Shown here: positions 29,401-38,455 of the stretch, piece by piece
Layout: each line of letters opens with the position of its first letter
How positions within the stretch are numbered: position 1 is the first letter of the stretch
NCBI RefSeq assembly: GCF_900182645.1
Contig: NZ_FXTA01000002.1
Location: forward strand, 682,001 to 746,000
Length of the DNA: 64,000 bases
Direction: 5' to 3'
Origin: Flavobacterium resistens
Lineage (GTDB): Bacteria > Bacteroidota > Bacteroidia > Flavobacteriales > Flavobacteriaceae
Notes under the pieces: generated by a model
The model's input: only the letters and a program-made list of their open reading frames with translations
The model's database searches: none
Told to the model about the DNA's origin: nothing
Program-made: the position numbers and the translations under genes

Positions 29401-29573
29401 CATCTAATGTTGGAGCTGATAAAATTCGTTTTTACTTAAATGGTGAAAATCTTATCACATTTACTAAATACACAGGTTACGATCCAGAAATTGGAGGACA
29501 AGTTTTCGGTGTAGATAAAGGAGTTTATCCACAAGCAAGAACGATAATGTTCGGAGTTAACGTTCAATTTTAA
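26460..29573 (+). CDS. SusC-like TonB-dependent outer-membrane receptor
   Basis: The 1037-residue protein imports oligosaccharides through the outer membrane with TonB energy. After a signal peptide ending AVAQD it has a carboxypeptidase-D regulatory-like domain (about 25-100, GMINDESGMPVPGATIALKG), the SusC/RagA linker and TonB-box region (LNEVVVVGYGTQKKSVVTGA), a plug domain (VEQALQGRAAGVSVAS, VLKDAASAAIYGTRAATGVI) and a large barrel that ends VNVQF. It is the first gene of the glucan operon, 14 bp before susD. The substrate is inferred from the enzymes downstream. Confidence 0.96.
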   Translation: MKLTKLLVFCVSSLLFSVMAVAQDVTVNGMINDESGMPVPGATIALKGSNKSTASDFDGKFQIQAPSNGVLTVTFIGYTTVSEAVNGRSKITIQLKPESQSLNEVVVVGYGTQKKSVVTGAISSVKAADLEKVPNGRVEQALQGRAAGVSVASTSGQPGSTAKVRIRGITTFREGGNDPLWVVDGIVIDAGATGFINQSDIESIEVLKDAASAAIYGTRAATGVILVTTKKGKSGKITVNYNGFAGVSAPSKKLDLLNAEQYATIMNEKLAADGNPIRYANPAALGKGTDWQDAIFNNQAFRYNHELSISGGGEKSTFYASFGIQDQEGIVTTDISGYNKKNFRLNSTHKISDYFTFGQTFGFTRQKSQSLGNTNSEFGGPLSSAINLDPTTPLVVTDPALAATAPYNNPLAIRDANGHPYGISPWVGQEMTNPIAYTQTRLGGYNWSDDLVGNAYMEANITSHLKFRTTLGGKISYWGSQGFTPSFFLSNNVNSARNNYTQNNEKTFAWTLQNTLNYSNKFGDHNVNILLGQEALSENIGGAIGTTMYGLPITNYRDASFSFDVPQTDRISWSSDKDVHKLASLFARANYDYKEKYLFTGIVRRDGSNRFGENKKWGVFPSFSVGWVISKEGFWKENESVNSLKLRGGYGVVGNDNIDPYKYLPVVVGGYNYTIGNSGNITTGYANSTLPNPDLGWEETSQATVGLDARLFNDFNLTLDYFKKKTSGILRDVVIPGYVGVAESPSANIADMNNSGFEISLNYKKKLGDFNLGITGNFATLKNEVTYINTNTDFINGDASFQSMGPVTRIQVGHSFNEFYGMKTNGIFQNEAEVAAYKNSAGALLQPNAKPGDFRWVDVDGDGVIDRNKDKEFLGTNIPKSTFGLTVNLDYKNFDFMAFAQGSAGSKIFQGLRRLDILNANYQTTALGRWTGEGTSNDYPRLTNSDPNGNFSSMSDFYLESGNYVRLKIVQLGYTLPLTISSNVGADKIRFYLNGENLITFTKYTGYDPEIGGQVFGVDKGVYPQARTIMFGVNVQF

Positions 29574-29587
29574 TAAATATTAGCATT

Positions 29588-31096
29588 ATGAAAACAATAA
29601 AATTTAAATATATATTCTGTGCGGTCGCTATGGCTGCAATAGGATCTTGTTCAGAAGATTTTGTAACAACTACTCCAAAGGGAAAATTAAATGCAGAAAC
29701 GTATTACTCAAATGAGTCAGAAACTTATGCTGCATTAGTAGGAGTATATGATCCGATGAGAAAAAATACAGGTGGATTCGAAAACATTGTGGCAATGATG
29801 AATGCTGGTTCAGATGATTTCTGGGCAGGAGGAGGTAGTGCTACTGACGGTCAGGGTATTCAAAATTTCTCAAGCCATTCTCTTACAGCTCTTTTCATCC
29901 CAGCAAGTTTCTGGAATGATCATTATCAGGGTATTTACAGAGCAAATGTTTTATTGTCTAAGTTGCCAAGCGCTACAATGTCTGATGCTGTAAGAGCTAG
30001 ATTTACAGCAGAAGCTAAATCGCTACGTGCACTGTATTATTTTAACTTGGTTAGAATGTTTAGAAATATTCCTCTAATCTTACAACCATTAACATCTTCA
30101 GATATTTACAGTCCAGAGCAGGCTAAACCAGAAGATGTATACGCTCAAATTGAAAAAGATTTAAGAGAAGCAATTCCGGTTTTACCTGGAACTGTTCCTG
30201 CTACTACAGAAGCTGGACGTATGACTAAAGGTGGTGCACAGGCTTTATTAGGAAAAGTATATCTATATGACGGTAAAAAGGCTGAAGCAGCTGCAGTTCT
30301 TGCAGAAGTAAATGGTACGCCAGGTGCTACTAACCAATATGGTAATAAGTTGTTAGCTAAATTCAGTGATTTATGGGTTGTTTCTAATAAATTCAATACA
30401 GAATCACTTATTGAGGTAAGCCACAGTAGTGCTGGTAACTCTGACTGGGGATTCTGGGGATCTGGAAGAGACGAAGGAAACTCATTGAACGTAATGGTAG
30501 GGCCAAGAAGTTATACAAGAGCAGCAAATTCTGATGCGCCAGACCTTCCTTCAGGATGGAGTTTTAGCGTTCCAACGCAAAAATTATATGATGCAATGAA
30601 AGATGATCCAAGATTTGCTGCAACTATCTTAGATGTAAAAGCGTTAAAAGCTGCTGGAAAAGCTGATTACATTGCTGCTAACCAGGATACGGGATATTTC
30701 TTGAACAAATTCTTGCCTAGAATGTCTGACGTTCGTACTGGTGGTGGAGCTGCAGAGTTAAACTACAAACAAGATTCATATATCATCAGACTTGCTGATA
30801 CTTATTTATTGGAAGCTGAAGCGTTAGGCTCTGGACCAAGAGCACAAGCATTATTAGATGCAGTTAGAGCAAGAGTTGGATTAGCACCTGTTCCTGTAAC
30901 ATTAGCTGCTATCAAAAACGAAAGAAGAATGGAACTTGCTGGAGAAGGACACAGATTCTTTGACTTAGTAAGATGGGGTGATGCTGCTGCAGCTTTAGCT
31001 GACAGAGGTTTCAATGCTGGTACAGATGAAATTTTCCCAATACCTTTTGTGGAATTGACAGGTACTAAATTGAAACAAAATCCTAACTACCAATAA
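29588..31096 (+). CDS. SusD/RagB-like glycan-binding lipoprotein
   Basis: This 502-residue lipoprotein (Cys21 in AIGSCSEDF) is the surface lid of the SusCD pair that captures glycan for import. The N-terminal block VTTTPKGKLNAETYYSNESE, the TPR-like helices (SLRALYYFNLVRMFRNIPLI) and the C-terminal RRMELAGEGHRFFDLVRWGD and EIFPIPFVE segments are standard SusD features. It directly follows susC and precedes a third surface lipoprotein. Confidence 0.96.
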   Translation: MKTIKFKYIFCAVAMAAIGSCSEDFVTTTPKGKLNAETYYSNESETYAALVGVYDPMRKNTGGFENIVAMMNAGSDDFWAGGGSATDGQGIQNFSSHSLTALFIPASFWNDHYQGIYRANVLLSKLPSATMSDAVRARFTAEAKSLRALYYFNLVRMFRNIPLILQPLTSSDIYSPEQAKPEDVYAQIEKDLREAIPVLPGTVPATTEAGRMTKGGAQALLGKVYLYDGKKAEAAAVLAEVNGTPGATNQYGNKLLAKFSDLWVVSNKFNTESLIEVSHSSAGNSDWGFWGSGRDEGNSLNVMVGPRSYTRAANSDAPDLPSGWSFSVPTQKLYDAMKDDPRFAATILDVKALKAAGKADYIAANQDTGYFLNKFLPRMSDVRTGGGAAELNYKQDSYIIRLADTYLLEAEALGSGPRAQALLDAVRARVGLAPVPVTLAAIKNERRMELAGEGHRFFDLVRWGDAAAALADRGFNAGTDEIFPIPFVELTGTKLKQNPNYQ

Positions 31097-31120
31097 ACCA
31101 TTAACCAAAAATCAAAAAAA

Positions 31121-31999
31121 ATGAACCTAAATATAAATTTAAAGAAAAATGTATTCCTAATGCTAGCAGTAGCATTAGGAACACTATCAAGCTGTGATGA
31201 TGACGCTGGAAGCGGAAATGGTTTAACAGCATCTAGTGTTGATGCTTCATTTACTATTACTCCAGTTGCTGGTGCAGTAAATACTTATCTTATGACTGCA
31301 CAGACTAAAGGTGTTATTGGTTCGAAATGGGACACAGGAGACGGTGCTTTGATTGGAAAAAATACTCAAGTTATTTCATTACCAGATGCAGGAGCTTATA
31401 CGATAACACATACAGCAATTGGTGCTGGAGGAGCAACAGGGAAAGCATCTTTGCCACTTGTAGTTGCTACTTCTGATCCAGTTAAAGGTAATCTTGTAAA
31501 AGGAGGTAAATTTGAAACTACAGCTGATCAGGCACAATGGACAGTATGTAATCTTAGTGCAAATGGATCAGCTTTTTGGTCTTACGCTAACAAAAGCGCT
31601 ACAATTCATTCACCTGGAGGATGGGCTCAAGAAGGAATTTATCAGGCAATTGATGTTGTTAAGGATAAAGAATACACAATTGACATGTTAGTTTCTTGCC
31701 CTAGCGGTTCTGATGAAACTTGGTTTGAAGTTTATGCAGGTAAATCAGTTCCTAAGTCTGGCGTAGAGTACAAAGACAATAAAGTTATGGGATTAAGCAC
31801 GTGGGATGGTTGTGCAAAAGCAGCATTTTCAGGTTGGCTATCATCTGTAGGTTGTGTTAAAAATGATGCTACAGGGACAGTTAAAAATGTTGTTAAATTT
31901 GATACAACAGGAAAAATTTATCTTCTTATCAGATGTGGTGGTAATACGTTTACTAAAGACGGAATTACTGTAAGCAAAATAGAAATGAGAGGAAAATAA
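31121..31999 (+). CDS. Surface glycan-binding lipoprotein (PKD-like plus CBM4-like)
   Basis: The 292-residue lipoprotein has a lipobox at LGTLSSCDDD (Cys25). Residues about 40-130 look like a PKD/Ig-like spacer (SKWDTGDGALIGKNTQVISL, then PDAGAYTITHTAIG). The C-terminal part (about 130-290, NLVKGGKFETTADQAQWTV) is beta-sandwich-like and resembles carbohydrate-binding modules of the CBM4_9 kind, with several exposed Trp and Tyr. Position immediately after susD fits a SusE/SusF-type or SGBP role. The binding specificity is not readable. A terminator-like hairpin follows at 32031. Confidence 0.8.
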   Translation: MNLNINLKKNVFLMLAVALGTLSSCDDDAGSGNGLTASSVDASFTITPVAGAVNTYLMTAQTKGVIGSKWDTGDGALIGKNTQVISLPDAGAYTITHTAIGAGGATGKASLPLVVATSDPVKGNLVKGGKFETTADQAQWTVCNLSANGSAFWSYANKSATIHSPGGWAQEGIYQAIDVVKDKEYTIDMLVSCPSGSDETWFEVYAGKSVPKSGVEYKDNKVMGLSTWDGCAKAAFSGWLSSVGCVKNDATGTVKNVVKFDTTGKIYLLIRCGGNTFTKDGITVSKIEMRGK

Positions 32000-32030
32000 T
32001 AAAGTTTAAGTTAAGTTTAAGTTTGGTTGT

Positions 32031-32068
32031 AAATAGCCCATAATCGTTATGAGTATGGGCTATTTTTT
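32031..32068 (+). terminator. Intra-operon terminator-like hairpin
   Basis: AAATAGCCCATA pairs with TATGGGCTATTT over an 11-nt loop and runs into T residues. It separates susC-susD-SGBP from the enzyme genes and could reduce, rather than stop, read-through. Confidence 0.75.
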
Positions 32069-32140
32069 AAATCCTTCCTTAAGCTGTCAGAAAATGAGTT
32101 TCTGAGAACTTGTATTTAGAATTAATATAACAAGGAAAGA

Positions 32141-33592
32141 ATGAAAAATAATAGTTTTAAGATTCTATGTTTTTTGTTTTCAGTGGCAGCTTTTGCCCAG
32201 CCCAAAGCAAAAAATGAATTTACAACCAACGGAAAAAAAGTAACCGTATATACTACAGCTGAGAATTCTAATTTAAGATTAACCTCTACTGATAATTTGA
32301 CTTTTTCAGCATCAAAACAGCCTCTTGAAATAGAATCTTCAGTTTTTGTTGAGCCATCAAAAAAGTTCCAGACTTTTATGGGAATTGGTGGAGCTATCAC
32401 AGATGCGAGTGCAGAAATTTTTGCTAAACTTTCAAAAGAGAAACAAGCTGAATTTTTAGATGCTTACTACGATAAACAAAAAGGAATTGGCTATTCTTTG
32501 CTAAGAACAACAATACAAAGTTCTGATTTTAGCAGTGGAAGCTATTCTTATATCGAAGAAGGCGATAAAGATTTAAAGACTTTTTCTATTGATCATGACA
32601 GACAATTTCGTATTCCGTTAATCAAACAAGCAATTGCAAAAGCAGGTGGAAAACTAACAACTTACCTTGCTCCATGGTCACCAAATGCTTTCATGAAAGA
32701 CAACAAAAATGTTCTTAAAGGCGGAAAATTATTGCCTGAATATTATCAGACATGGGCAAATTTTTATGCAAAATTCATAAAAGCTTACGAGAAAGAGGGG
32801 ATCCCAATTTGGGGAACTTCAACTCAAAATGAGCCAATGGCGGTCCAAACTTGGGAATCATGTATTTATACTGCTGAGGCGGAAAGAGATTTTATCAAAA
32901 ATTTCCTTGGTCCAACTTTGAAAAAAGAAAAGCTAGGCAATGTAAAAATTATTGCATGGGATCACAATCGTGATTTGATGAATTACAGAGCCAATGTTAT
33001 CTACTCTGATCCAGAAGCTTCAAAATATGTTTGGGGAATGGGTTTTCACTGGTACGAAAACTGGTCTGGAGGAGCATCAATGTTTGATAATGTTGGGAAA
33101 GTAAATGAAGCTTATCCAAACAAAGGTCTTTTGTTTACAGAAGGCTGTGTTGAAAAATTTGATGCCAAAAAATATCAGTTCTGGGGTAACGGCGAAAGAT
33201 ACGGTATTTCTATGATTAATGATTTTAATAACGGAACAGCCGGTTGGACTGACTGGAATATTCTTTTAGATCAAAATGGAGGTCCTAATCATGTTGGTAA
33301 TTTTTGTTTCGCTCCAATCCATGCTGATACAACGACTGGTGAATTAATTTATACACCGTCTTATTATTACATCGGACATTTCTCAAAATTTATTCGCCTA
33401 AATGCGGTACGAGTTAGTACTGCAGTGAGCAGAAGTGCATTATTGAGCACTTCATTTTTAAACACTGATGGTACAATGGCAACAATTGTTATGAATCAGT
33501 CAGATAAAGAGATTACTTACAACTTAATTATAGCTGCTGAAAAGACTGTAGTTAAGATTCCTGCACACGCAATCCAAACGCTTGTATATTAA
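32141..33592 (+). CDS. GH30 family glycoside hydrolase (group A, secreted)
   Basis: The 483-residue enzyme has a cleavable signal peptide (FSVAAFAQP) and no lipobox, so it is probably periplasmic. The GH30 (beta/alpha)8 barrel shows FMGIGGAITDASAEIFAKLS, the acid/base Glu231 in TSTQNEPMA and the nucleophile Glu334 in LLFTEGCVE, and the barrel-associated beta domain closes with TMATIVMNQSDKEITYN. GH30 covers beta-1,6-glucanases, beta-glucosidases and glucosylceramidases. The glucan context favours action on beta-1,6-linked glucose. It is closely related to the next gene, a tandem duplicate. Confidence 0.9.
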   Translation: MKNNSFKILCFLFSVAAFAQPKAKNEFTTNGKKVTVYTTAENSNLRLTSTDNLTFSASKQPLEIESSVFVEPSKKFQTFMGIGGAITDASAEIFAKLSKEKQAEFLDAYYDKQKGIGYSLLRTTIQSSDFSSGSYSYIEEGDKDLKTFSIDHDRQFRIPLIKQAIAKAGGKLTTYLAPWSPNAFMKDNKNVLKGGKLLPEYYQTWANFYAKFIKAYEKEGIPIWGTSTQNEPMAVQTWESCIYTAEAERDFIKNFLGPTLKKEKLGNVKIIAWDHNRDLMNYRANVIYSDPEASKYVWGMGFHWYENWSGGASMFDNVGKVNEAYPNKGLLFTEGCVEKFDAKKYQFWGNGERYGISMINDFNNGTAGWTDWNILLDQNGGPNHVGNFCFAPIHADTTTGELIYTPSYYYIGHFSKFIRLNAVRVSTAVSRSALLSTSFLNTDGTMATIVMNQSDKEITYNLIIAAEKTVVKIPAHAIQTLVY

Positions 33593-33609
33593 TATTTTAT
33601 TTGTAAATG

Positions 33610-33645
33610 ATGAGGGTTGATTTGAATCATCCGTATCGACCCTCA
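33610..33645 (+). other. Hairpin between the two group A GH30 genes
   Basis: TGAGGGTTGAT pairs with ATCGACCCTCA, one G-U pair included. The T tract after it is weak, so this may be a processing or mRNA-stability element rather than a terminator. Confidence 0.55.
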
Positions 33646-33682
33646 ATTTACTTTTTAATTAAATCATTTTTTTGAAAGTACA

Positions 33683-35152
33683 ATGAAAGCCATAAGCAGC
33701 ATTTTAATCGCCCCAATACTATTACTGCAATTTAGTTGTAATTCATCAAAAATTGCAGATGCTTCTGCGGTTTCTGGTTCCAAATCAAATAAAAAAATTC
33801 AGGTTTACACTACAGCCGAAAATACCGATTTGAAATTATCATTATCAAATAATTTCATTTCAAACAACACATCACAACAAACAACATCATCAGTATCTAT
33901 TAATGTAAATGCTGAACAAACAGATCAGACTTTCCTCGGAATTGGTGGCGCAATTACAGACGCAAGTGCAGAAGTTTTTGCCAAATTATCTCCAAAAAAA
34001 CAACAGGAATTTCTAAACGCTTATTACGATAAAACTAAAGGAATTGGCTACTCATTAGCCAGAACAAACATACATAGCTGTGATTTTAGTAGTGATAGCT
34101 ACACTTATATTGCAGAAGGTGACAAAGACTTGAAAACCTTCAACATTGACCACGATCGAAAATACAGAATTCCACTTCTTAAAAAAGCAATCGAAACTGC
34201 CGGCGGGAAATTAACCTTATTTGTCAGTCCGTGGAGTCCCCCAGCTTTCATGAAAGACAATAACGATATTTTGCACGGCGGCGTTTTGTTGCCAGAATTT
34301 GCACAATCATGGGCAAATTACTATGTGAAATTTATTAGAGAATATGAAAAAGAAGGTATTCCGGTTTGGGGATTAACCATTCAAAATGAACCAGCGGCAA
34401 AACAAAGATGGGAATCTTGTATTTATACACCTGAAGCCGAAAGAGATTTCTTGAAAAATTTCCTTGGACCAACTTTACAAAAAGAAGGACTTGCTTCTAA
34501 AAATGTAATTATTTGGGATCACAATCGTGGCGAAATGCTCGAAAAAAGAGCTAACCTGGTTTTCTCTGATCCTGAAGTTTCAAAATTTGCATGGGGAATT
34601 GGTTTCCACTGGTATGAAACTTGGAGCGGCGGCCCACCAAGATTTGAATCTGTTGGTGAAGTTCACAAAGCTTTTCCAAATAAAGGACTTTTGTTTACTG
34701 AAGGCTGCGTCGAAAAATTTGATGCTTCAAGATTTCAGTTTTGGGGAAATGCAGAACGTTACGGACTTAATATGATTAATGATTTTAATAACGGAACTGT
34801 AGGCTGGACAGATTGGAATATTCTTTTAGATCAAAACGGAGGTCCAAATCATGTTGGTAATTTCTGTTTTGCACCAATTCACGCCGATGTTACAAAAGAT
34901 GAATTAATCTATACGCCAATGTATTATTACATTGGACATTTCTCAAAATTCATTCACGCAAATGCCAAACGCATAACTCAGACCATTAGTGATAAAACCC
35001 TTTTGAGTACGTCGTTTAAAAATACTGACGGAAAAATTGCCACTATTGTTATGAATCAATCCGATAAAGATGTTGTTTATAATTTAACTAACGGCACTTT
35101 AAAAACTACTATTACTATTCCGGCACACGCTATACAAACGATTGTTTACTAG
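33683..35152 (+). CDS. GH30 family glycoside hydrolase (group A, lipoprotein)
   Basis: The 489-residue enzyme is a lipoprotein (Cys19 in LLQFSCNSS), so unlike its neighbour it is probably membrane-anchored. Acid/base Glu236 (LTIQNEPAA) and nucleophile Glu340 (LLFTEGCVE) are in place. Most of the barrel is nearly the same as in the preceding gene, including long identical stretches such as WTDWNILLDQNGGPNHVGNF, while the N-termini differ. This suggests recent duplication followed by a change of location signal. Spacing is 90 bp to the gene before and 27 bp to the next. Confidence 0.9.
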   Translation: MKAISSILIAPILLLQFSCNSSKIADASAVSGSKSNKKIQVYTTAENTDLKLSLSNNFISNNTSQQTTSSVSINVNAEQTDQTFLGIGGAITDASAEVFAKLSPKKQQEFLNAYYDKTKGIGYSLARTNIHSCDFSSDSYTYIAEGDKDLKTFNIDHDRKYRIPLLKKAIETAGGKLTLFVSPWSPPAFMKDNNDILHGGVLLPEFAQSWANYYVKFIREYEKEGIPVWGLTIQNEPAAKQRWESCIYTPEAERDFLKNFLGPTLQKEGLASKNVIIWDHNRGEMLEKRANLVFSDPEVSKFAWGIGFHWYETWSGGPPRFESVGEVHKAFPNKGLLFTEGCVEKFDASRFQFWGNAERYGLNMINDFNNGTVGWTDWNILLDQNGGPNHVGNFCFAPIHADVTKDELIYTPMYYYIGHFSKFIHANAKRITQTISDKTLLSTSFKNTDGKIATIVMNQSDKDVVYNLTNGTLKTTITIPAHAIQTIVY

Positions 35153-35179
35153 CCGTCTATTAACTAAAAAACTATAAAA

Positions 35180-36655
35180 ATGAATCTTAATTTTAAAACC
35201 ACTATAAAAGCATTATTTTTTGCTTTAGCAGTATTTTCTCAGGTAAAATGTTCATCTTCAAACGATGCAACTGATCCACCACCTGTAACTCCTCCAGTTG
35301 TAACTCCTCCTGTGACAGTTACAAATGACGTAGATTTCTGGTTGACAAAAGGAGATCAGAGTGTTCTTTTAGCCAAACAAGCAACAACGTTAGGCTTTGG
35401 AACAACAGTAAATACTAATGCCAATATCGAAGTTAATGCTTCCCAAAAATACCAAACAATAGATGGTTTCGGTTATACTTTAACAGGTGGAAGCGCTGAC
35501 ATGATTAATCAATTGACTGCAGCTAAAAAAAGTGCTCTTTTACAGGAATTATTTGGTTCTGGCGAAGGCTCAATAGGCATAAGTTACCTAAGAATAAGTA
35601 TTGGAGCATCAGATTTGAATGCAACTCCTTTTACTTACGACGATCTTCCAACAGGAGATACAGATTTAACACTTGCAAAATTTAGTTTAGATAAAGACAA
35701 AGCGGGTGTAATTGCTCTTTTGAAAGAAATCCTGGCTATCAATCCGAAGATTTTGATTTTGGCAACACCTTGGTCAGCTCCAGTTTGGATGAAAGATGTA
35801 GATAGTTTTAAAGGAGGAAAATTACAAACAAAATACTACGATGTTTATGCAAAATATTTTGTAAAATATATTCAGCAAATGAAAGCTGAAGGAATTACAA
35901 TTGATGCCGTAACACCTCAAAACGAACCTTTGCATGACGGAAATAATCCGAGTATGTATATGTCTGCGGCAGATCAGGCTATTTTTATTAAAAACAACTT
36001 AGGTCCAGCTTTTAAAGCAGCAAATCTTAATGTAAAAATTATTGCTTACGATCACAATTGTGATAATCCAAATTATCCAAAAGCAATTTTGGCTGACGCC
36101 GATGCTTTTCCTTTCGTAGACGGTTCAGCATTCCATTTATATGCTGGAGATATTAGTGCGTTAACGAATGTTTACAGTTCTTATCCAACTAAAAATGTGT
36201 ATTTCACAGAACAATGGACATCTTCTGAAGGAAGTTTTAGTGGCGATTTAAAATGGCATGTTCGTAATGTAATTATCGGTTCAATGCGTAATTACAGTAG
36301 AAATGCACTAGAATGGAATTTAGCTAATGATGGTGGTTATAGACCTCATACGGATGGAGGATGCAGCATGTGTAAAGGTGCTTTAACGATAAATTCGAGT
36401 GAGAGCATTCAACGTAATGTTGCTTATTACATTATTGCCCACGCTTCAAAATTTGTTCCGGCTGGTTCTGTTAGAATTGCAAGTAATAACAGTGGAAATC
36501 TTCAAACTGCTGCTTTCATTACGCCATCTGGATCAAAAGTTTTAATTGTTGAAAATGATGGAACAACTAATGAAATTTTCAATATCAAATTCAATGATAA
36601 ATGGGTTACATCGTCTCTAGATGCTGGAGCAGTTGGAACTTATACTTGGAAATAA
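35180..36655 (+). CDS. GH30 family glycoside hydrolase (group B, lipoprotein)
   Basis: The 491-residue lipoprotein (Cys24 in SQVKCSSSN) has a Pro/Thr/Val-rich tether (PPPVTPPVVTPPVTV) that would hold the enzyme away from the membrane. The catalytic pair is Glu249 (TPQNEPLH) and Glu344 (YFTEQWTS). The nucleophile region differs from the TEGC type of the two upstream enzymes and matches the fourth GH30 in the locus. It may be the endo-beta-1,6-glucanase-like group (GH30_3), but I cannot confirm the subfamily without alignment. Confidence 0.88.
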   Translation: MNLNFKTTIKALFFALAVFSQVKCSSSNDATDPPPVTPPVVTPPVTVTNDVDFWLTKGDQSVLLAKQATTLGFGTTVNTNANIEVNASQKYQTIDGFGYTLTGGSADMINQLTAAKKSALLQELFGSGEGSIGISYLRISIGASDLNATPFTYDDLPTGDTDLTLAKFSLDKDKAGVIALLKEILAINPKILILATPWSAPVWMKDVDSFKGGKLQTKYYDVYAKYFVKYIQQMKAEGITIDAVTPQNEPLHDGNNPSMYMSAADQAIFIKNNLGPAFKAANLNVKIIAYDHNCDNPNYPKAILADADAFPFVDGSAFHLYAGDISALTNVYSSYPTKNVYFTEQWTSSEGSFSGDLKWHVRNVIIGSMRNYSRNALEWNLANDGGYRPHTDGGCSMCKGALTINSSESIQRNVAYYIIAHASKFVPAGSVRIASNNSGNLQTAAFITPSGSKVLIVENDGTTNEIFNIKFNDKWVTSSLDAGAVGTYTWK

Positions 36656-36682
36656 TCAAAAGAAAATAAAATCAATTTTCAA

Positions 36683-38425
36683 ATGAAAAAAATAATTATA
36701 GCATTCCTGTTTTTGGTTTCAATCGCTTCTTTCGGACAAGGCTTTTTACATAGAGACGGACAGAATATTGTTGACGGAAACGGCAAAAATATAATCTTAA
36801 GAGGTCTTGGTTTAGGAGGCTGGATGGTTCAGGAAGGATATATGTTGCAGACACAGCCATTTGCTAGTCCGCAATATCAAATCAAACAAAAAATTCAGGA
36901 CGTTGTTGGAGAACAAGGAACTAAGGAATTTTATGCCGTCTACAAAGCAAACGGAATCACAAAAAGAGATATTGATTCATTGGCGAAATGGGGATTCAAT
37001 TCAATTCGTCTTCCAATGCATTATAATCTTTATACGCCATCAATTCAGGAAGAAAAAAATGGTGAAATAACTTGGATTGAAGAGGGTTTCACAATGACCG
37101 ACAATCTATTGAAATGGTGTGCCGAAAATAAAATGTATTTGATTTTAGATTTGCACGCCGCACCTGGAGGTCAGGGAAATGACGCCGCAATTTCGGATTA
37201 TGATACTACAAAACCATCACTTTGGAACAGCGAAGCCAATCAGAAAAAAATGATTGCTTTATGGAAAAAGTTAGCTTCTCGTTATAGAGACAATCAATGG
37301 ATTGGTGCGTATGATATTATCAACGAACCAAACTGGAATTTTACCGGAACCAATAAAAATGGCTGTGATGAAAATTCAAACGGACCATTGCGAGATTTGA
37401 TGGTTGCAGTAACAAAAGCCATTCGCGAAGTAGATCCAAACCATATGGTAATTATCGAAGGAAATTGCTGGGGTAATAATTATAACGGAATTTTTCCTTT
37501 GTGGGATGATAATATGGCGTTGAGTTTCCACAAATATTGGAATTATACGACTCAAGGTTCTATCCAAAAAATGCTGGATTACAGAAAAGAATATAATGTG
37601 CCAATTTGGATGGGAGAAAGTGGAGAAAACTCAAATGTGTGGTTTAAAGATGCTTTGACTTTAGTAGAAAACAACAACATTGGATGGGCATTTTGGCCAA
37701 TGAAAAAAATAGAAAATATTGCGGGAGTAACTTCGGTAACAAAAATTCCTGAATATGATGTTTTATTAAAATATTGGAAAGATGGCGGACAAAAACCGAG
37801 TCCGGAATTTGCAAAAAGAGCCTTAATGAAAATGGCCGAAAATTACAAAATGGAAAACGTAACGGTTAAGCCAGATGTAATTGATGCAATGTTCAGACAA
37901 GTACAAACAAATGATACAAAACCATATAAAAAACATGTAATTCCTGGGAAAATTGCTGCAACGCAATATGATCTTGGAACAAATGGATACGCTTATTCAG
38001 ATAAAGATTTTATAAACTACAGAGTTGAAACCGGAAAATTTGACGATTGGAATAAAGGAAATACCATGCGAAATGATGGTGTAGATATTTTGCCATGCAA
38101 GGATTCTGGATCAAATGGTTATCAGGTTTCTTTTATTGAAGATGGTGAATGGGTGCAATTTACTTCTGAAGTCAAAAAACAAAATAGTTATAAAGTAGCG
38201 ATTCGTTATTCAAGCGAAAAAGCAGAAGGAAAACTTCATTTTGAAACTGCAAACGGAAAAAAATCAGAATCAATTGTGCTTCCTGCAACCGGAGGAAACG
38301 ACAAATGGAAAACAGTTGTATTAACTGGAGTTCAATTAGAGGCTGGAACAAATAAAATAAAAGCAGTTTTTGAAAAAGGAGGCTTCAATTTGAATTATTT
38401 GGATTTTTCGGAAGGAAAAAAATAA
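36683..38425 (+). CDS. GH5 family glycoside hydrolase with C-terminal CBM6-like module
   Basis: The 580-residue secreted enzyme has a signal peptide (SIASFGQG), a GH5 barrel (about residues 20-370) with WGFNSIRLPMHYN, acid/base Glu215 in IINEPNW and nucleophile Glu312 in WMGESGEN, and a C-terminal CBM6-like beta sandwich (about 430-578) with GEWVQFTSEV and NLNYLDFSE. GH5 includes beta-1,3-, beta-1,4- and beta-1,6-glucanases; the locus suggests beta-glucan. CBM6 modules often bind beta-1,3-glucan. The subfamily was not determined. Confidence 0.88.
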   Translation: MKKIIIAFLFLVSIASFGQGFLHRDGQNIVDGNGKNIILRGLGLGGWMVQEGYMLQTQPFASPQYQIKQKIQDVVGEQGTKEFYAVYKANGITKRDIDSLAKWGFNSIRLPMHYNLYTPSIQEEKNGEITWIEEGFTMTDNLLKWCAENKMYLILDLHAAPGGQGNDAAISDYDTTKPSLWNSEANQKKMIALWKKLASRYRDNQWIGAYDIINEPNWNFTGTNKNGCDENSNGPLRDLMVAVTKAIREVDPNHMVIIEGNCWGNNYNGIFPLWDDNMALSFHKYWNYTTQGSIQKMLDYRKEYNVPIWMGESGENSNVWFKDALTLVENNNIGWAFWPMKKIENIAGVTSVTKIPEYDVLLKYWKDGGQKPSPEFAKRALMKMAENYKMENVTVKPDVIDAMFRQVQTNDTKPYKKHVIPGKIAATQYDLGTNGYAYSDKDFINYRVETGKFDDWNKGNTMRNDGVDILPCKDSGSNGYQVSFIEDGEWVQFTSEVKKQNSYKVAIRYSSEKAEGKLHFETANGKKSESIVLPATGGNDKWKTVVLTGVQLEAGTNKIKAVFEKGGFNLNYLDFSEGKK

Positions 38426-38455
38426 GCTAAAAAACTAACTAAATAACCAAAACCA